Shown: positions 1 through 11,465, numbered from the stretch's first letter. The stretch is 64,000 bases of DNA from Alentia gelatinosa (GCA_950022655.1 OX465592.1:3526623-3590622); one strand, 5' to 3'. The notes: generated from the letters alone by a model not told the origin. Program-made: numbers and translations.

Positions 1-890
1 TATTAAACGCAGATATAAGGGATTTTCTGTCCTGACGCCAACCTTTATGAGAAAGACTGAAGAAGAATCGCCTTTTTTTCTCTTTTTTTTCATTGGTTTT
101 TTTTTACGAATATACTAATGTATTTCCATTGAAAGGTTTGTCAAAGCATAATTTATTTTCCAGACACCAATATAATCGGAATTAATGTGTGCCAGAAATC
201 AATAATCCATTGAGGAGAATAGCTACATTTGTAGATATGACATAATCTTGAAACAATAACTGTGGCAAAACTAAGTACATTGGAAAACTACTTGTTGTAC
301 AACTAACGTTCACATAACACTCCAAACTCGATGGCGAACGGGGACACAGTCCAAACACTCATCCATTTCTTTCTTAATATTGCACATGTATCTGAAATCC
401 AGACATGTTATAACATAAACTAGCAACCAGAGACAAGAGACAGTGTGTCCATCTTAACTGATACGCCTATTTATAAGCCTACTACTTCGTTCGTTTATCT
501 GGCTGGGAAGTCAACGGCAAAGGACAGGATTCAGAATGAAGAAGTTGAAATGGATATAATTCTCAACGTTTAGGAGGCTTGTAGGGTGACTTCCTACAAA
601 CAAATGAGAAAAGCGTACTCCATTCTATGAGAGTTCAAGACAATAAATCGAATTCTAGTGGGAAACAATGTGCAAACCCCATTGAATTAACTGGTCCAAG
701 TAGCGACTAAAAGTGTGGATAATATGTGTACTTCTATGGAAATCTCAAAGTAAATCTCTGTTTTTCCTGACACCACTACATTGGTTGAGCCATAACTTAC
801 CCCCCACCCTCCCTCTCCTACCGTCATATTAACATGGATAGTTATGTTCACTCTCCCAACACAATCCAGGATTATCTAGATTAACTGTAC
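1..890. other. Plain AT-rich intron
   Basis: No gene, RNA or repeat recognised beyond short T- and A-runs. Confidence 0.5.
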
Positions 891-894
891 ACGA

Positions 895-906
895 CGTGAC
901 GTCACG
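895..906. promoter_or_regulatory. Palindromic CRE-like site
   Basis: CGTGACGTCACG, a perfect 12-bp palindrome containing the full CREB/ATF site TGACGTCA. GGACGCTGAGAGG follows at once, a near match to the GAGACGCTG motif of the GC islands. Confidence 0.5.
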
Positions 907-944
907 GACGCTGAGAGGATCGTACGGGAATTCCTATTACACTT

Positions 945-1013
945 CACGGGCTTTATATTGGGCCAATTTGTCCTATTATCGCCCAAAGAATGGCGTGCAA
1001 TTATAAGCCCGTG
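945..1013. repeat. Small inverted repeat
   Basis: Arms of about 15 bp, CACGGGCTTTATATT at 945-959 and AATTATAAGCCCGTG at 999-1013, flank a 39-bp spacer. Probably a small foldback remnant. Confidence 0.45.
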
Positions 1014-1070
1014 ATATATTAGTGAGTGTTATTGGTTGTTGCCGATAGGAGCAGGTAGTGATGTAATTGG

Positions 1071-1135
1071 CCAGGGGCCCGTTTAATAATCTAGGGTCAT
1101 CATGTGAGATCCTAGATTATTAAACGGGCCCCTGG
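1071..1135. repeat. Perfect 25-bp inverted repeat, family A solo hairpin
   Basis: The arms at 1071-1095 and 1111-1135 are exact reverse complements around a 15-bp loop. The arm contains GGCCCGTTTAATAATCTAGG, the terminus of the family A element seen at 33605-34215, 49338-49520 and 54940-55580. The element seems reduced to its two ends. Confidence 0.8.
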
Positions 1136-1210
1136 AACTGCTAGATTAGCATACATGTACGGCATTATTACGAGTGTGTTTTATATAATGAAGCTGCTTA
1201 TGAATCTGTC

Positions 1211-1560
1211 ATTTATCTCACCCCTGGTATTTTTCCTCCATAGACTTAACGTTGGGAACTCGTATCCAACGCCCGTTGAGTATTTAGAAAATATACTCAA
1301 TTGGGGTTTTTGTGACAATAGTTGTAAATTCAGAACCCTATCCGTTGAGTATTTAGACAAAAATACTCAATGGGGGATTTTGTGACAAAAGTTATCCTAC
1401 TAGTCAATGTGAAGGGTAAAATGAATTTAGAAACCTATTCAAGTTTACGGACATAGCTCGATCCAATTGAGACTGAATCGCTACGTAATTCACGCGGTTT
1501 TGCTATGTGAATTACTACGTGATTCAAACTCTATGGGAAATGAGCTCTCACACTAAACTT
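1211..1560 (+). repeat. Family B paired-hairpin element
   Basis: The first hairpin opens with TTTATCTCACCCCTGG and holds TTGAGTATTTAG...AATACTCAA palindromes; this module is tandemly duplicated here. The second hairpin has arms GAATCGCTACGTAATTCAC (1475-1493) and GTGAATTACTACGTGATTC (1507-1525) inside an outer AGCTC...GAGCT pair. Related copies in the same module order: 2694-2970, 26595-26865 (inverted), 49605-49875 (inverted) and 63225-63470 (inverted). Confidence 0.8.
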
Positions 1561-1570
1561 CCGTATGTTT

Positions 1571-2530
1571 CCTCTATAGAATCATTTATCTATGTCAACT
1601 ATAAGACCTCACTGAATGGATTATCTTTGCTTGAAACAGTAAAATAAATCCGAATTTCTTAAAGATCAATGGCATTTAGAAATAGCTATATAACACATGG
1701 AGCGAATATTCATTGGAAATTGCAAGTAAAATAATCATTACATCGAATAACCTTTGAATTAAAAACAATATGCAAAATGTCTATGTGTTTAGTCTACAAT
1801 GTGTAAAATTTTAATTGTAGGTACCACTGCTGCGAAAGAGGTATCCAAAAGCAACGAATCTACATAGAGTTCACAAAGAAGAAATAATCCAATTAGAATT
1901 CATGCATAGGTCACTAAATAAAGTGAATGCTGGCAAACACATTTATCTCCTAGTCAACATCTAATGCTGACTTTTTTCCCAAGGCACAAACAGCCTCTTA
2001 TCGGGACTCCATCGAGGCAGGTTAGATACATAGGGATGAGTGTTTATCAAGGTGATAAGAAGATAGAAATATCTGAGAAAATCTATAACAACACACTAAG
2101 GTCGCCACCTCACAACAGCTACTTGGTGGTCGACTGTTTGTTCAAAACCAGATACGGGATGGTATCAGTCACACTGAAAGTCATTTAGATGCGATTTGCC
2201 GATAGGGTTCAGTCCTTAACCACTTTTATCTAAGAGTACAAATATATGTAGGATTGCACATCCTGTGTGTGAACTATCCCGGCCGTATTATGTGTACACA
2301 GCTATATCTACAGTATTGTACATTGTATTTATTACCTATCCAATACGGACTCTCCATACTAAATAGCCTTTGGAGTCGCTACTGAGTATAGAGTACCTAG
2401 GAGAATACAGCTTTTTCGGCGACCTGACGGGCATTATAGTAACTTTTTATATAAACAATGCATGGCGCTTGCTAATTATTTACAAGATTTTCTTCCCCTA
2501 CTACATGTAGTTAGTCGAAAGGTGAGTAAT
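1571..2530. other. Plain intron
   Basis: AT-rich; no gene, island or repeat family recognised. A 74-codon open frame near 1964-2188 resembles nothing I know. Confidence 0.5.
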
Positions 2531-2539
2531 AAATACAAC

Positions 2540-2675
2540 ATTACCAGGATTTCGATCTGTGTGGCCGTATTCTCCTTGTAGTTGACGCTACACTATACTC
2601 TGAGCGATAGCAAGGAGTATTACAATGCGTCAACTACGCGGAGAATACGGCCACTCAGATCGAAATCATGGTAAT
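2540..2675. repeat. Long imperfect inverted repeat (family E-type hairpin)
   Basis: Arms of 49 bp at 2540-2588 and 2627-2675 (ATTACCAGGATTTCGATC against GATCGAAATCATGGTAAT) with a 38-bp loop. The GGCCGTATTCTCC core and the right flank TTTGTGTATGTA resemble the hairpins at 23155-23265, 30640-30745 and 37670-37790. Confidence 0.7.
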
Positions 2676-2693
2676 TTTGTGTATGTATACACA

Positions 2694-2970
2694 CCTTTAC
2701 CTCACCCCTGGTATATTTTCTCCATAGACTGAACATTCGAAACTGGTACCCAACGCTCATGAGATATCAAGTAAAATATCCAATGGGGGATTATGTCACA
2801 AATGTTAGCCCATTAGTCAATGTGAGGGCTGAGATGAATTCAGAAACCTGTTCAAGTTTAGAGTCAGAGCTCGATTCAATCGTGTTTGAATCGCTACGTA
2901 ATTCACGCGGCTTCGCCTTGTGAGTTACTACGCAATTTAAACTCGATGGGATATGAGCTCTGACTGTAAA
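2694..2970 (+). repeat. Family B paired-hairpin element
   Basis: Hairpin one begins CCTCACCCCTGGTATATTTT. Hairpin two runs from GTCAGAGCTCGATTC through TACGTAATTCAC, the tip GCGGCTTCGCC, then GTGAGTTACTACGC to GAGCTCTGAC. Same module order as 1211-1560. Confidence 0.8.
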
Positions 2971-3039
2971 CCTTCATAGGTTCCCCTATAATATCTAAAG
3001 TAGTGTATGTTCTGTACACCTACAGCATTGTACATCCTA

Positions 3040-3310
3040 TATGTCCTATCATGAAACATCACAAAATTTCATATGATTGTTTATATGGTGTGAGTATGAT
3101 ATCATGAAGCAGAGCTGAGTGATAACTGTAGGAGAAGACAATGACCGCATTGAAACAATTATATGAATTTTAGTGATGTTTGAATGTTATCCTACCCCGT
3201 CACATGTTTTAACTTCATATGTCACCAGTGGCATATAAATAGTATATGACATAACCGTGACATACATTCACACTATGTTAAGTCTATGGAGATTTATATG
3301 AAGGGCAGGA
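3040..3310 (+). repeat. Dispersed repeat, copy 1
   Basis: Shares TCATATGATTGTTTATATGG, CAGAGCTGAGTGATA, GAAGACAATGA, CCTACCC and ATGTTAAGTCTATGG, in the same order and spacing, with 38690-38958. No coding potential seen. Confidence 0.7.
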
Positions 3311-3931
3311 TAAACACCTATACATATATGTCCCTACATTATCGTATATCCTGTGTGCAGGGGTTATGGACTTGAGTATACCATGTTAACGCGACATTAA
3401 CCATATCATCCTCGATATTGTGATTTATGACTCGGCCCATAAGCACAGGAAGTGGACGGGATGAGAGCAGGCTTAATGTAGGCCGAGACTAGGCCGAGGC
3501 TAGGCCGAGTTACCCTCAGATTGTCATGTCTGCCCACTCAGAGGGAGTGAGATATGTGACACCTTAACAGGCGTGTCGTTGACGATACCGCGTTGTGTCA
3601 CCATATCTTAATAAGCATGAGGTTTATTGATTTTACATGGAATCTAAGAGTTGGGCGTCGCCGGGGCCAATTTGGATAATGGGTGTAGATCGCGCCATTT
3701 TGGTTAGGGACCGGACGATTTGGATTGTGAATTTGTTATGATTATAGTGAATTATAATAGGTTTGGTCCAAAACAAATACAAGTTGAAATATATATATAT
3801 CGACTTTGACATTAAAAACAGACTTAAACAATCTTCCTGAACTGTCATGCATAGGAGAACGTGAAAGTTCCAGTCAGACGATATTTTGTAATGCTCGATA
3901 TATTCATAAAACTTGTGTCTGAGTTCCTTTT

Positions 3932-4285
3932 TGCCGGACAATTGGCCGGGCAGCCAACATTTGGACATTGTTACTGCGGGCTCATACAACAATTGGCTGA
4001 GCAGCGACATTTGGACATTGTTACTGCGGGCTCATACGACAATTGGCTGAGCAGCGACATTTGGACATTGTTACTGCGGGCTCATACGACAATTGGCCGG
4101 GCAGCCAACATTTTGACATTGTTACTGTGGGCTCATACAACAATCGGCCGAGCAGACGAGATTTGGACATTGTTACTGTGGGCTCATATAACAATCGGCC
4201 AAGCAGACGACATTTGGACATTGTTACTGCGGGCTCATACAACAATCGGCCGAGCAGACGAGATTTGGACATTGTTACTGCTGGC
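3932..4285. repeat. 51-bp tandem repeat, about 7 copies
   Basis: The unit contains GGACATTGTTACTGCGGGCTC, ATACAACAATCGGCCGAGCAG and ACGACATTT. As 51 is a multiple of three, several frames stay open and encode 17-residue repeats; these are not credible genes. One unit carries CAGACGACA (4204-4212), the unassigned island motif. Confidence 0.85.
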
Positions 4286-4350
4286 TTTTGTCAGCAGGGA
4301 TTAGGCTGTGTGAGAATGTGCCTTATCTAGGCTCTGGTTGACGAGGACCG

Positions 4351-4705
4351 CGGGGGGGGGGGAGCGGGGGAGCGGGGGGGGGGGGTCAGATAGCCCGCAG
4401 ATCGCTGTGTAATGCCCTGTTGAACGCGCGACAGACGCCGATAAGACACGAACCCCGCCTCGACCACTAGTACCCCTTATCGCCGCCAGGTGTGAATTAA
4501 ATTTACGACGTAATTCTTGTCGTGCCTGGTAGGGGGCGCAGCGTGTATCAACTCATCTGTGCGTGTGTGGGGGGGGGAGGGTATATTGTAAATCATGTCT
4601 CAGTTACACACACACACACACAAACTCCCCACTTCCCCACTCACTCCCTCCTCTCCCTCTCTGACACCTTGATGGGTGTGTGTGTGTGGGGGGGGGGGGG
4701 TCACG
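4351..4705. repeat. G-runs and CA/GT microsatellites
   Basis: Interrupted poly-G at 4351-4387, (CA)n near 4607-4622, and TG plus a G-run at 4676-4700. CCTGGTAGGGGGCGCAGCG at 4525-4543 is CTCF-like. The G-runs could form quadruplexes. Confidence 0.7.
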
Positions 4706-5024
4706 GACATGTCCAGGTGCCATTTAGACAGGCGGTGTGAATTTGTGGGACCTTCCCCTTACGGGATTAAATATTTCATCCATGTTCTGTTGAGGTTACA
4801 CATGTCAATATTGAACTTAAAGAAAATTTCTTTTTTCTTATCAATACAATTTTTAAAGTCTTACATGTGTATTTTCAACGTTTCCTTGTTGAGAACTGTT
4901 CCGAACAACGGGATCGGAAAATCCTCACGAATATTTGGTTTTTCCTTTATTATAGATATTTTAGATCAATAAGAAATTATATGTAATCATCGTTTGAAGT
5001 ACAATTCGGGTACACAGACCATAA

Positions 5025-5190
5025 ACTTAAACAGGTTTCTGAATTTACCTCACCTTTCGCATTGACTAATGGGCTAACATTTGTGACATAATCCCCCATT
5101 GAGTATTTTCTCTAAATACTCCATGGGCGTTGAGTACGAGTTCCCAATGTTAAGTCTTTGGGGAGAAAATATCAGGAATGAGATACAGGA
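5025..5190 (-). repeat. Family B, hairpin one only (inverted)
   Basis: Contains GCATTGACTAATGGGCTAAC, CCCCCATTGAGTATTT and GAGTACGAGTTCCC, the reverse complement of the first module at 1211. The second hairpin is absent. Confidence 0.7.
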
Positions 5191-5459
5191 TTCTGTTTGA
5201 ACTTTATTTTTCTCATAACTCATATCCATCTACAATGTATCCGTCTATATCATTTTAATCTAAATTATATTCATTTCAAACATTTCATAACGCTCAATAA
5301 ATTACTGCGCAGTTGAACATTTGTGAACAAATGCATAAACTGATAAACTTATTTACAAAACCACACCACATTAATGTGAGTTTGTTTCCAAGCAACCCAC
5401 CATTGTTTAATCTCCATTTCCAACCAATAACACACACATATCAACCACCTGCCTACCCA

Positions 5460-5580
5460 CAATGCAACAGGCACGCACGCATGCGCAGTTAATCCCGTGT
5501 AAGCACAGCACTGTTACGAGACCTCGTGTATCGTGAGATATCGCGAGATTGGAGTATGGCTGACTTATTGGTCCGAGTAA
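5460..5580. promoter_or_regulatory. Small NRF1-like/ATCGCGA site cluster
   Basis: GCATGCGCA (5479-5487) matches NRF1; GAGATATCGCGAGATT follows near 5535-5551. Otherwise plain. Confidence 0.35.
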
Positions 5581-5699
5581 TGCTAATGAAAACGGGTTTG
5601 ATTGTCAACATAACTTGGCGGCTTCTTTATCGCCGACCACAGTGGAGATTTATCTCGGGACTATGTGTCAAATGTGACAGTGGGAGATAGTGTGAGTAT

Positions 5700-6600
5700 T
5701 AATACGGTCCTGTTGGAGATAAGGCCCAGGCCGCAGGCAGAGCCATACACTGGGCTTTGTTTAGTAACACTGCTCGCATGCGTGTTCAAGTCCAATGCAC
5801 ATCTACTGATTCGGGGTTGAACGATTAGTTCCCAAATTGTATAGTTGTCGGTGAACTTGTCACAGGCAAATTACGTAACCCGTCGCTCGACCGGCAGGGA
5901 GTATTTCCAACTTTGGGTTTATCAACATGTTGATAAACCTTTGGCAAGCAATTTAGAACATCGACCGACAACTCGTCCGTGACAAAAGAACATCTCAAGG
6001 GGGGTTTCACTATTCATTGGCTGACCCTTGCCTAGCTGCCCCACATCTACTAACTGGGCCGACTCTGTTAGGATGCCTCGCCTGAGACAAAGTTCCGTTC
6101 CTTTGTTGCTAACAAAGGTACATCAATGTTCTGTTGGTGATAAGGCCGAGGCCGCACGCAGAGCCACACACTGGGCTTTGTTTAGTAACACTGGACCTCT
6201 GCTCGCTTCTAACTGGATTTGCGAAGTAATTTGAATTATTCTGATATTGTGATGCTATTCTAACATCCGTAAAAGGGGTGAGATAAAACCAGAACCACTA
6301 GTTTGAATGCGCCGTTAAGCCCGATTTCGGAACATTCATGTACCTTTGTCGTCGACAAAAGGACAGTAATTTGTCTCAGCCAAGGCATCCTAACGGAGTC
6401 GGCCGTAGTCGATAGATGTAGGACAGCTAGGCAAGGGTGAGCCACCAATTAGTAGACAGATTTGCTTAGGACTAATACCCACCAACCCCTCTCCTCAATG
6501 TCTGCCCGTCGAGCGAAGGGTTACGTAATTTGCCTACACAAGTTCACTGACTTCTATACAATTTGGGAACTAATCGTTCAATCCTGAATCGTTAGATGGT
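5700..6600. repeat. Large composite foldback element
   Basis: TTGAACGATTAGTTCCCAAA with GCAAATTACGTAACC (5815-5880) reappears inverted at 6520-6590. The block 6010-6120 (GACCCTTGCCTAGCTG ... ACAAAGGTACATCA) reappears inverted at about 6340-6450. A third block with GGGCTTTGTTTAGTAACACT is directly repeated (5715-5775 and 6136-6194). A fragment of the same family lies at 17160-17250. No transposase is visible, so it is non-autonomous. Confidence 0.7.
5916..5939. repeat. Perfect 24-bp palindrome
   Basis: Twelve-base halves GGTTTATCAACA and TGTTGATAAACC with no spacer, inside the foldback element at 5700-6600. Confidence 0.85.
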
Positions 6601-6715
6601 CATCCGGCTTAATCGTCACAATCGTCACAAGCGCTCGCCTTGATGACGATTGTGGTACGTACAAACTCGTGGAGTATCATTCATCTATATGATTCTCAAT
6701 ATAATTCCATATACA
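6596..6715 (+). repeat. Family Z fragment split by the foldback
   Basis: Right part of a family Z element (AAACTCGTGGAGTAT, GATTCTCAATATAATTCC). Its left part (CTGGATTTGCGAAGTAATTT ... GGGGTGAGATAAA) is at 6213-6308. Intact relatives lie at 42560-42930 and 48095-48525. The intervening foldback arm suggests a nested insertion. Confidence 0.6.
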
Positions 6716-6729
6716 CACATATACATGCT

Positions 6730-6840
6730 GTAGAACCCCGCCTAACGGACACCCCGCGTTAACGGACACCTTTGTTTTAACCCCGTGTAAGCGACAATTT
6801 TGGCCCGGAACGGATAATGTCCGTTTATGCGGGATTCTAC
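6730..6840. repeat. 111-bp MITE with GTAGAACCCCGC termini (pogo-like?)
   Basis: Terminal inverted repeats GTAGAACCCCGC (6730-6741) and GCGGGATTCTAC (6829-6840), with internal GGACACC and GGCCCGGAACGGA. A degraded relative with GGCCCGGATCGGA and TATGCGGGGTTTTAC lies at about 55365-55425. The termini recall pogo/Tigger-type MITEs; that assignment is inference. Confidence 0.6.
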
Positions 6841-6892
6841 TTTATATGATAATAAGGAGAACCTACAATAGAGTATAATAATACTGAGAATA

Positions 6893-6898
6893 ATAACG

Positions 6899-6929
<31 letters not shown>

Positions 6930-6970
6930 CAACAATAATACTAATAATAATGATGATAATAATAATAAAC
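6893..6970. repeat. (TAA)n microsatellite
   Basis: Interrupted ATA/ATAATA repeats with a few AAC and GAT units. Confidence 0.85.
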
Positions 6971-7019
6971 TACCTGAAGAAGTATAATTAAATCAGACGT
7001 AATGTCGCAAATTCTCAGA

Positions 7020-7970
7020 CACTGCCCCCTCTTGCGATGCCCTACAATATATATATATATAAATAGGTGTGCATAGGTTTGCGCTTGACAAGGGGCCACA
7101 AACAGATGGTCAGCCGACATTCCCCGGACACCGGAGGCCGGTCAGACGGCGGGAAAACGCGAGGAACCAGCGGAGTAAAATGTCGTCTGCTCACTAAGAT
7201 TGATTCGCTAAACGCGCGATTTACGCGGGCGAGCGCTGCCTGCCGCGCCGCCTAATACCCCCGAATATCGCTCACCGGTCGGTCGTCCGTACCTCGCCAG
7301 GGGGCGCAGCGGCGCATTGGTGGAAACGGTGAAAACGCCAACCGGTTACAAATGGCCCATTTGGCGGGAAATTCGCGGCGCGCCGGACGATTGGCGACCA
7401 ATGGGCGGGGGCTGTAAGCGTTATTGGCCGGCTCAAAGTGCTCGGGTAAATTCGGCAAAAGTGGGGTACCGCCAGCGGCCCGGGTCCCCAGGGGGGAGGG
7501 GAGGGGGGAGGGGGGGATGGGGGAGAGGGGCAATTGGCGCCACACTCTCCGGAGGGACGCTGAACGGACGCCGAAGCGAGCGGAGGGGTGTGCTCTCCGC
7601 GAAGCTAATCAGAAAAAGTCGCTCCTTTTGTCCTTGGTTCCGGTAACAGACCAGGCACAATATACCTCCTACCCTCCCCCATCCCAACCCCCCATCCTCA
7701 TACCCCCCACCACCCCTCACTTCATACCCCCCTCATCACAACCCTACCACTCACACTCACACCCCATCCCCTCCTCTCCACCCCGCATACGTTCTACCCC
7801 CTGCCGACAGCCCTTATACATTATATTCACCAATAGTGGTTACCAACTTCAACACCAGGAGGCCTGCGCATGTGTATTGTACGCAGCGTATCTGTATAAA
7901 TCTACTTCCGGAACGCGAGCGGAAGTGGCTCTCTGTTGTGTAAGATGGCGACAGTAGAATCGGCAAAGTA
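7020..7970. promoter_or_regulatory. GC-rich island with promoter-type motifs
   Basis: Includes ACTGCCCCCTCTTG (about 7023, CTCF-like, reverse), TGTCGTCTG (7181-7189), TCGCCAGGGGGCGCAGC (7294-7310, CTCF-like), a G-rich run (7490-7530), a C-rich tract (7660-7800), and an ETS pair ACTTCCGGAA / GCGGAAGTG followed by AAGATGGCG (about 7900-7952). Many overlapping open frames are GC artefacts. Candidate orphan promoter or enhancer inside Mnx intron 2. Confidence 0.5.
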
Positions 7971-8114
7971 GAAGTGCAGTTTTCAAATCATGTGACCCTC
8001 CTTATAATAAAAGAAAATTCAACCATCATCTTTCTAACTACCCTTTCTTTACCGTTAACCTTCCGTACCCTTATATATTGCCCTATAATTTCTCCCACTT
8101 TTCACTATTTTAAA

Positions 8115-8300
8115 GGCCCGGTGTCCACTAGGCTCCAAAACGTCTATGATAAGCCCGTTTCCATTGGCCGTCACCGATCTACAGTCAGGAACCACCGACG
8201 GACCATTAGCACTGCTGACCAACCTTTCCTTGTGACAAGTCAGTTGCACTCAATCCATGCCTGCTTTTCTGTTTCCATTTACCATTTCAAGGTACACCTG
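8115..8300 (+). repeat. MITE fragment, GTTTCCATTGGC family
   Basis: AAGCCCGTTTCCATTGGC, CACCGATCTACAGTC and GGAACCACCGACGGAC match the inner element at 18713-18811. The preceding AGGCCCGGTGTCCACTAG resembles the 40801-41080 terminus. Confidence 0.6.
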
Positions 8301-8422
8301 TATATGATCCTTTGGTTGTAAACTGCAGACCACCACTGATTAACTCAACCCGATTTGACTTAAACGTCAGTCGGCGATGCCATATTGCGTAAGAAGGGAG
8401 AGAAAATCTGTTGACCATTTTT

Positions 8423-8518
8423 TATTTCCACCTGACGATTATTCCGCGGAATGTGTCCCATAATCGGCCGGCGGTGCGAAATGCCATAATCGGTGGTCAT
8501 AATCGGCAGGTGGAAATA
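8423..8518. repeat. 96-bp hairpin element, TATTTCCACCTG termini
   Basis: TATTTCCACCTGACGATTAT at the left faces ATAATCGGCAGGTGGAAATA at the right. The inside repeats CATAATCGG. A related right end (ATAATCGGCAGGTGGAAA) is at 11430-11458. Confidence 0.7.
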
Positions 8519-8942
8519 CCTCTTCTGATATTTCCGGGCTCTAGTAGCTGTCGATTGGATACCTCTGCACTACATTCTAGCAGGTAGAAATATGATTTTC
8601 GGCATTTTTGGAGTAGCTAGTTCGAGTTAGGAAACCGGTGGTTGATCTGGTATTCGTTTGCCATTCTCAGTTGTGTTGAGCTCAGTCTCCAAAGGACGTA
8701 ACTATCCTACCGAGATGTGACACTACACAAACTGCTACAACAAAAATTGTAAAAACTGCCTTCATGAGAAGTGCAGAGATAAAACTGGGCCAGCTGAAAT
8801 GAAGATTCCTCATGGCTGGTTTGATGGACGTCGTAATTTCCTGCAAAGTTTCGTGTTTTTGTCATTTCAGTTTAAGAAACTCGTATCGCAGTTTTAGGTG
8901 GTCCGAATCTCCATCATAATGTTCACAGAGACAACTCTGAGA

Positions 8943-9432
8943 GTGGCTCGCAGTAAAGGTCACTCATGATGAGTGAAGGTCACAGTAAAGGTCACTCATG
9001 ATGAGTGGCTCACAATGAAGGCTACACGTGATGAGTGAAGGTCACACATGATGAGTGAAGGTCACAGTAAAGGTCCCTCATGATGAGTGGCTCACAGTGA
9101 AGGCCACATGTAATGAGTGAAGGTCACACATGATGAGTGAAGGTCACAGTAAAGGTCATATATGATGAGCGGCTCATGGTGAAGGCCACACATGATGAGT
9201 GAAGGTTACACATGATTAGTGAAGGTCACAATAAAGGTCACTCATGATGAGTGGCTCACAGTGAAGGTCACACGTGATGAGTGAAGGTCACATGTGATGA
9301 ATAAAGGCCACACGTGATGAGTGAAGGCCACACGTGATGAGTGAAGGTCACATGTGATGAATAAAGGCCACACGTGATTAGTGAAGGTCACACGTGATGA
9401 GTGAAGGTCACACGTGATGAGTGAAGGTCATC
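8943..9432. repeat. About 20-bp tandem repeat
   Basis: The unit GTGATGAGTGAAGGTCACAC varies by insertion of CAGTAAAGGTCA or GGCTCACAGTGAAGG. Roughly 24 units. Units carry GGTCA nuclear-receptor half-sites and CACGTG in the right half. Confidence 0.85.
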
Positions 9433-9469
9433 CATCAATACTCCAGATGAGGGTGAATGTCATCTCAGA

Positions 9470-10254
9470 CCCAGCTCTTGGCGTGAATTAATTAATCTCG
9501 TTTGTGATCCAAACGAGCCTCGTATGAACTCGGTCACGACGATACGCCCGGGGGGGCGAATCAGCCAGGGGACGAATTTACCAATTAGCCAGTCGCTAAT
9601 CAGTGCTGATTGGCAATAATTCTGAGTAATCTCGGCCCGCTGTTTGACTGGCGACTTGGCGGACTGGAGTCGGGGGAGATAAGGCGTGGCCGGGGAGAGC
9701 GGAGCTGCTCAGAGCTGCTCGGAGCCGCTCCGATATGAGCCCCGATAACAGCTCAGCAAACACACACACGTCAAAGACAATGACAAAGCGTAATGAACTC
9801 ATTTAAGTCTTCATTAAGGCCTTAATTATATTTTCCGGCCGCTTATCTGCCTGCGTCCGTTTCTCGAGGGCCTCTCGGGCGTTGCGAGATTCGGCGAGAG
9901 TGTGGGGAGTGGGGAGAGGAGGAGGTTGGGGGGGGGAGATAAGGGTGGAGGTGGTGGTTCATTTTTACCTTCCTGGCTTCTAGTGGAGGTGTCAATGCGC
10001 CCGGATTCTCCGCACTTCAGATCGGGGGTCGCCGGAGTGAAGGGCACGGGGCGCAAACACTCGCGGGGTCTCGCCTTATCTCGCGCGCCGCGTGGAGTGA
10101 TTATTTCCTCGTAAATATGACGGCGTCTGAGAGCGGGGGAGCGGGGGACGGAGACGGGGGACCGCGGGAGGCAGGCCCGGCTCTCCAGGCCGCCTCTCCC
10201 GGGGACTGACAGCCCGGCCTCGGCCTCTCTCACCCCGCACTCCACCCGCTCCTC
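9470..10254. promoter_or_regulatory. GC-rich island
   Basis: Contains GAATTAATTAATC (homeodomain-type site), clustered CGGAGC/GCTC motifs at 9690-9740, CpG-rich 9840-10110 and GGGGGAGCGGGGGACGG near 10135. Overlapping open frames on both strands are Gly/Arg/Ala-rich artefacts. Confidence 0.45.
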
Positions 10255-10668
10255 CGCCGCTTCCTGCCCGCCCGCCGCCGCCCGCCGCCAGCACTCCTCG
10301 GGCACTCCTAGCCTTCCTGCCCGCCCGCCGCCGCCCGCCGCCGCTACTCCTAGCCTTCCTGCCCGCCCGTCGCCGCCCGCCGCCGGCACTCCTAGCCTTC
10401 CTGCCCGCCCGCCGCCGCCCGCTGCCCCGCACTCCTAGACTTCCTGCCCGCCCGCCGCCACCCGCCGCCCAACGCCCTCTGCCCGCCGCCCTCTGCCCGC
10501 CGCCCGCCGTCCGCCGCCCGCCGCCCGCCGCCCGCCGCCCGCTCGCCGCCACCCGCCGCCCAACACCCAACGCCCAACGCCCTCTGCCCGCCGCCCGCCG
10601 TCCGCCGCCCGCCGCCCGCCGCCCGCCGCCCGCCGCCCGCCGCCCAACACCCAACGCCCGCCTCCCCT
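10255..10668. repeat. CCCGCCG minisatellite
   Basis: Heptamer CCCGCCG and variants, grouped into higher-order units containing CTTCCTGCCCGCC and AACGCCCTCTGCC. It produces Arg/Ala/Gly open frames on the minus strand that are not genes. Confidence 0.85.
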
Positions 10669-10689
10669 TGACTTGGATTACACAACCAA

Positions 10690-11100
10690 ACAACACGTTA
10701 ATCATACCAGGAACCAATTTAATGTTTAGCAGACAGAGGAAAGGTCTCGACTCAATTTGATCTGCTACCCTTTTTTCCGGTCCCGGTTTAATCACTGTAC
10801 AGTAGAGTGTATCGAGAGTGTTCAGGTCATGTTTGAGTTTCGACTCCAAATCAAATACTGCATCAGGGAATTCAGGCCAAGAGATTGACTCCTCTCCTCA
10901 GCCGACTAAAATATACGAGGACGGTTTGCGATAGCAGTGGCGGTTAAGCTTAAGGGCAAAATCCACCAGGCCGATTTCTCACCCGATCAATTGTTCCTGG
11001 GCCCTTAAGAGGAAGCTCACGTATTGTAATTCATTTAATTCTGATAATAATAGTTTAATAAATGACCATTTTCAAAGATTTGAGAAATTCTAGGGCATCC
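10690..11100. other. Plain intron
   Basis: No feature recognised. Confidence 0.5.
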
Positions 11101-11104
11101 GATA

Positions 11105-11465
11105 ATAATCGGCGATTGTCTGGCTAGGGAATCGGCTACCGTCGGTCCAGCGGAACACCCCCTTTAGACAGCGACACGTCGATTCTTCCCGATCACACCG
11201 ATCTGCAGTCGGGAACCACCTATGCCATATCGGTGAATGGAAACAGACATGCAGAGAAGTGCTCAACAATTAATTGTGCATAGATTATACAATAAGATTT
11301 TTTTCAAACGCCGTTACCCAAGACGGAGAGGGCGAATGTAAAAAATACCACAATAGATTATACAATAAGGCCACCACTGAAAGACTTCATTCAATATCAA
11401 CCTGTGAAATGTAGCAAAAACAAAGCATAATCGGTGGTCATAATCGGCAGGTGGAAACGCCGCAT
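11105..11465. repeat. Degraded MITE remnants (ATAATCGG / GGTGGAAA type)
   Basis: GATCTGCAGTCGGGAACCACC and GGTGAATGGAAACAGAC (11200-11255) resemble the 18713-18811 element. CATAATCGGTGGTC and ATAATCGGCAGGTGGAAA (11425-11458) resemble the right half of 8423-8518. Confidence 0.5.

Noticed and set aside
9826..10849. Gly/Arg/Ala-rich open frames at the CCCGCCG array
   Set aside because: Heptamer repeat artefacts.
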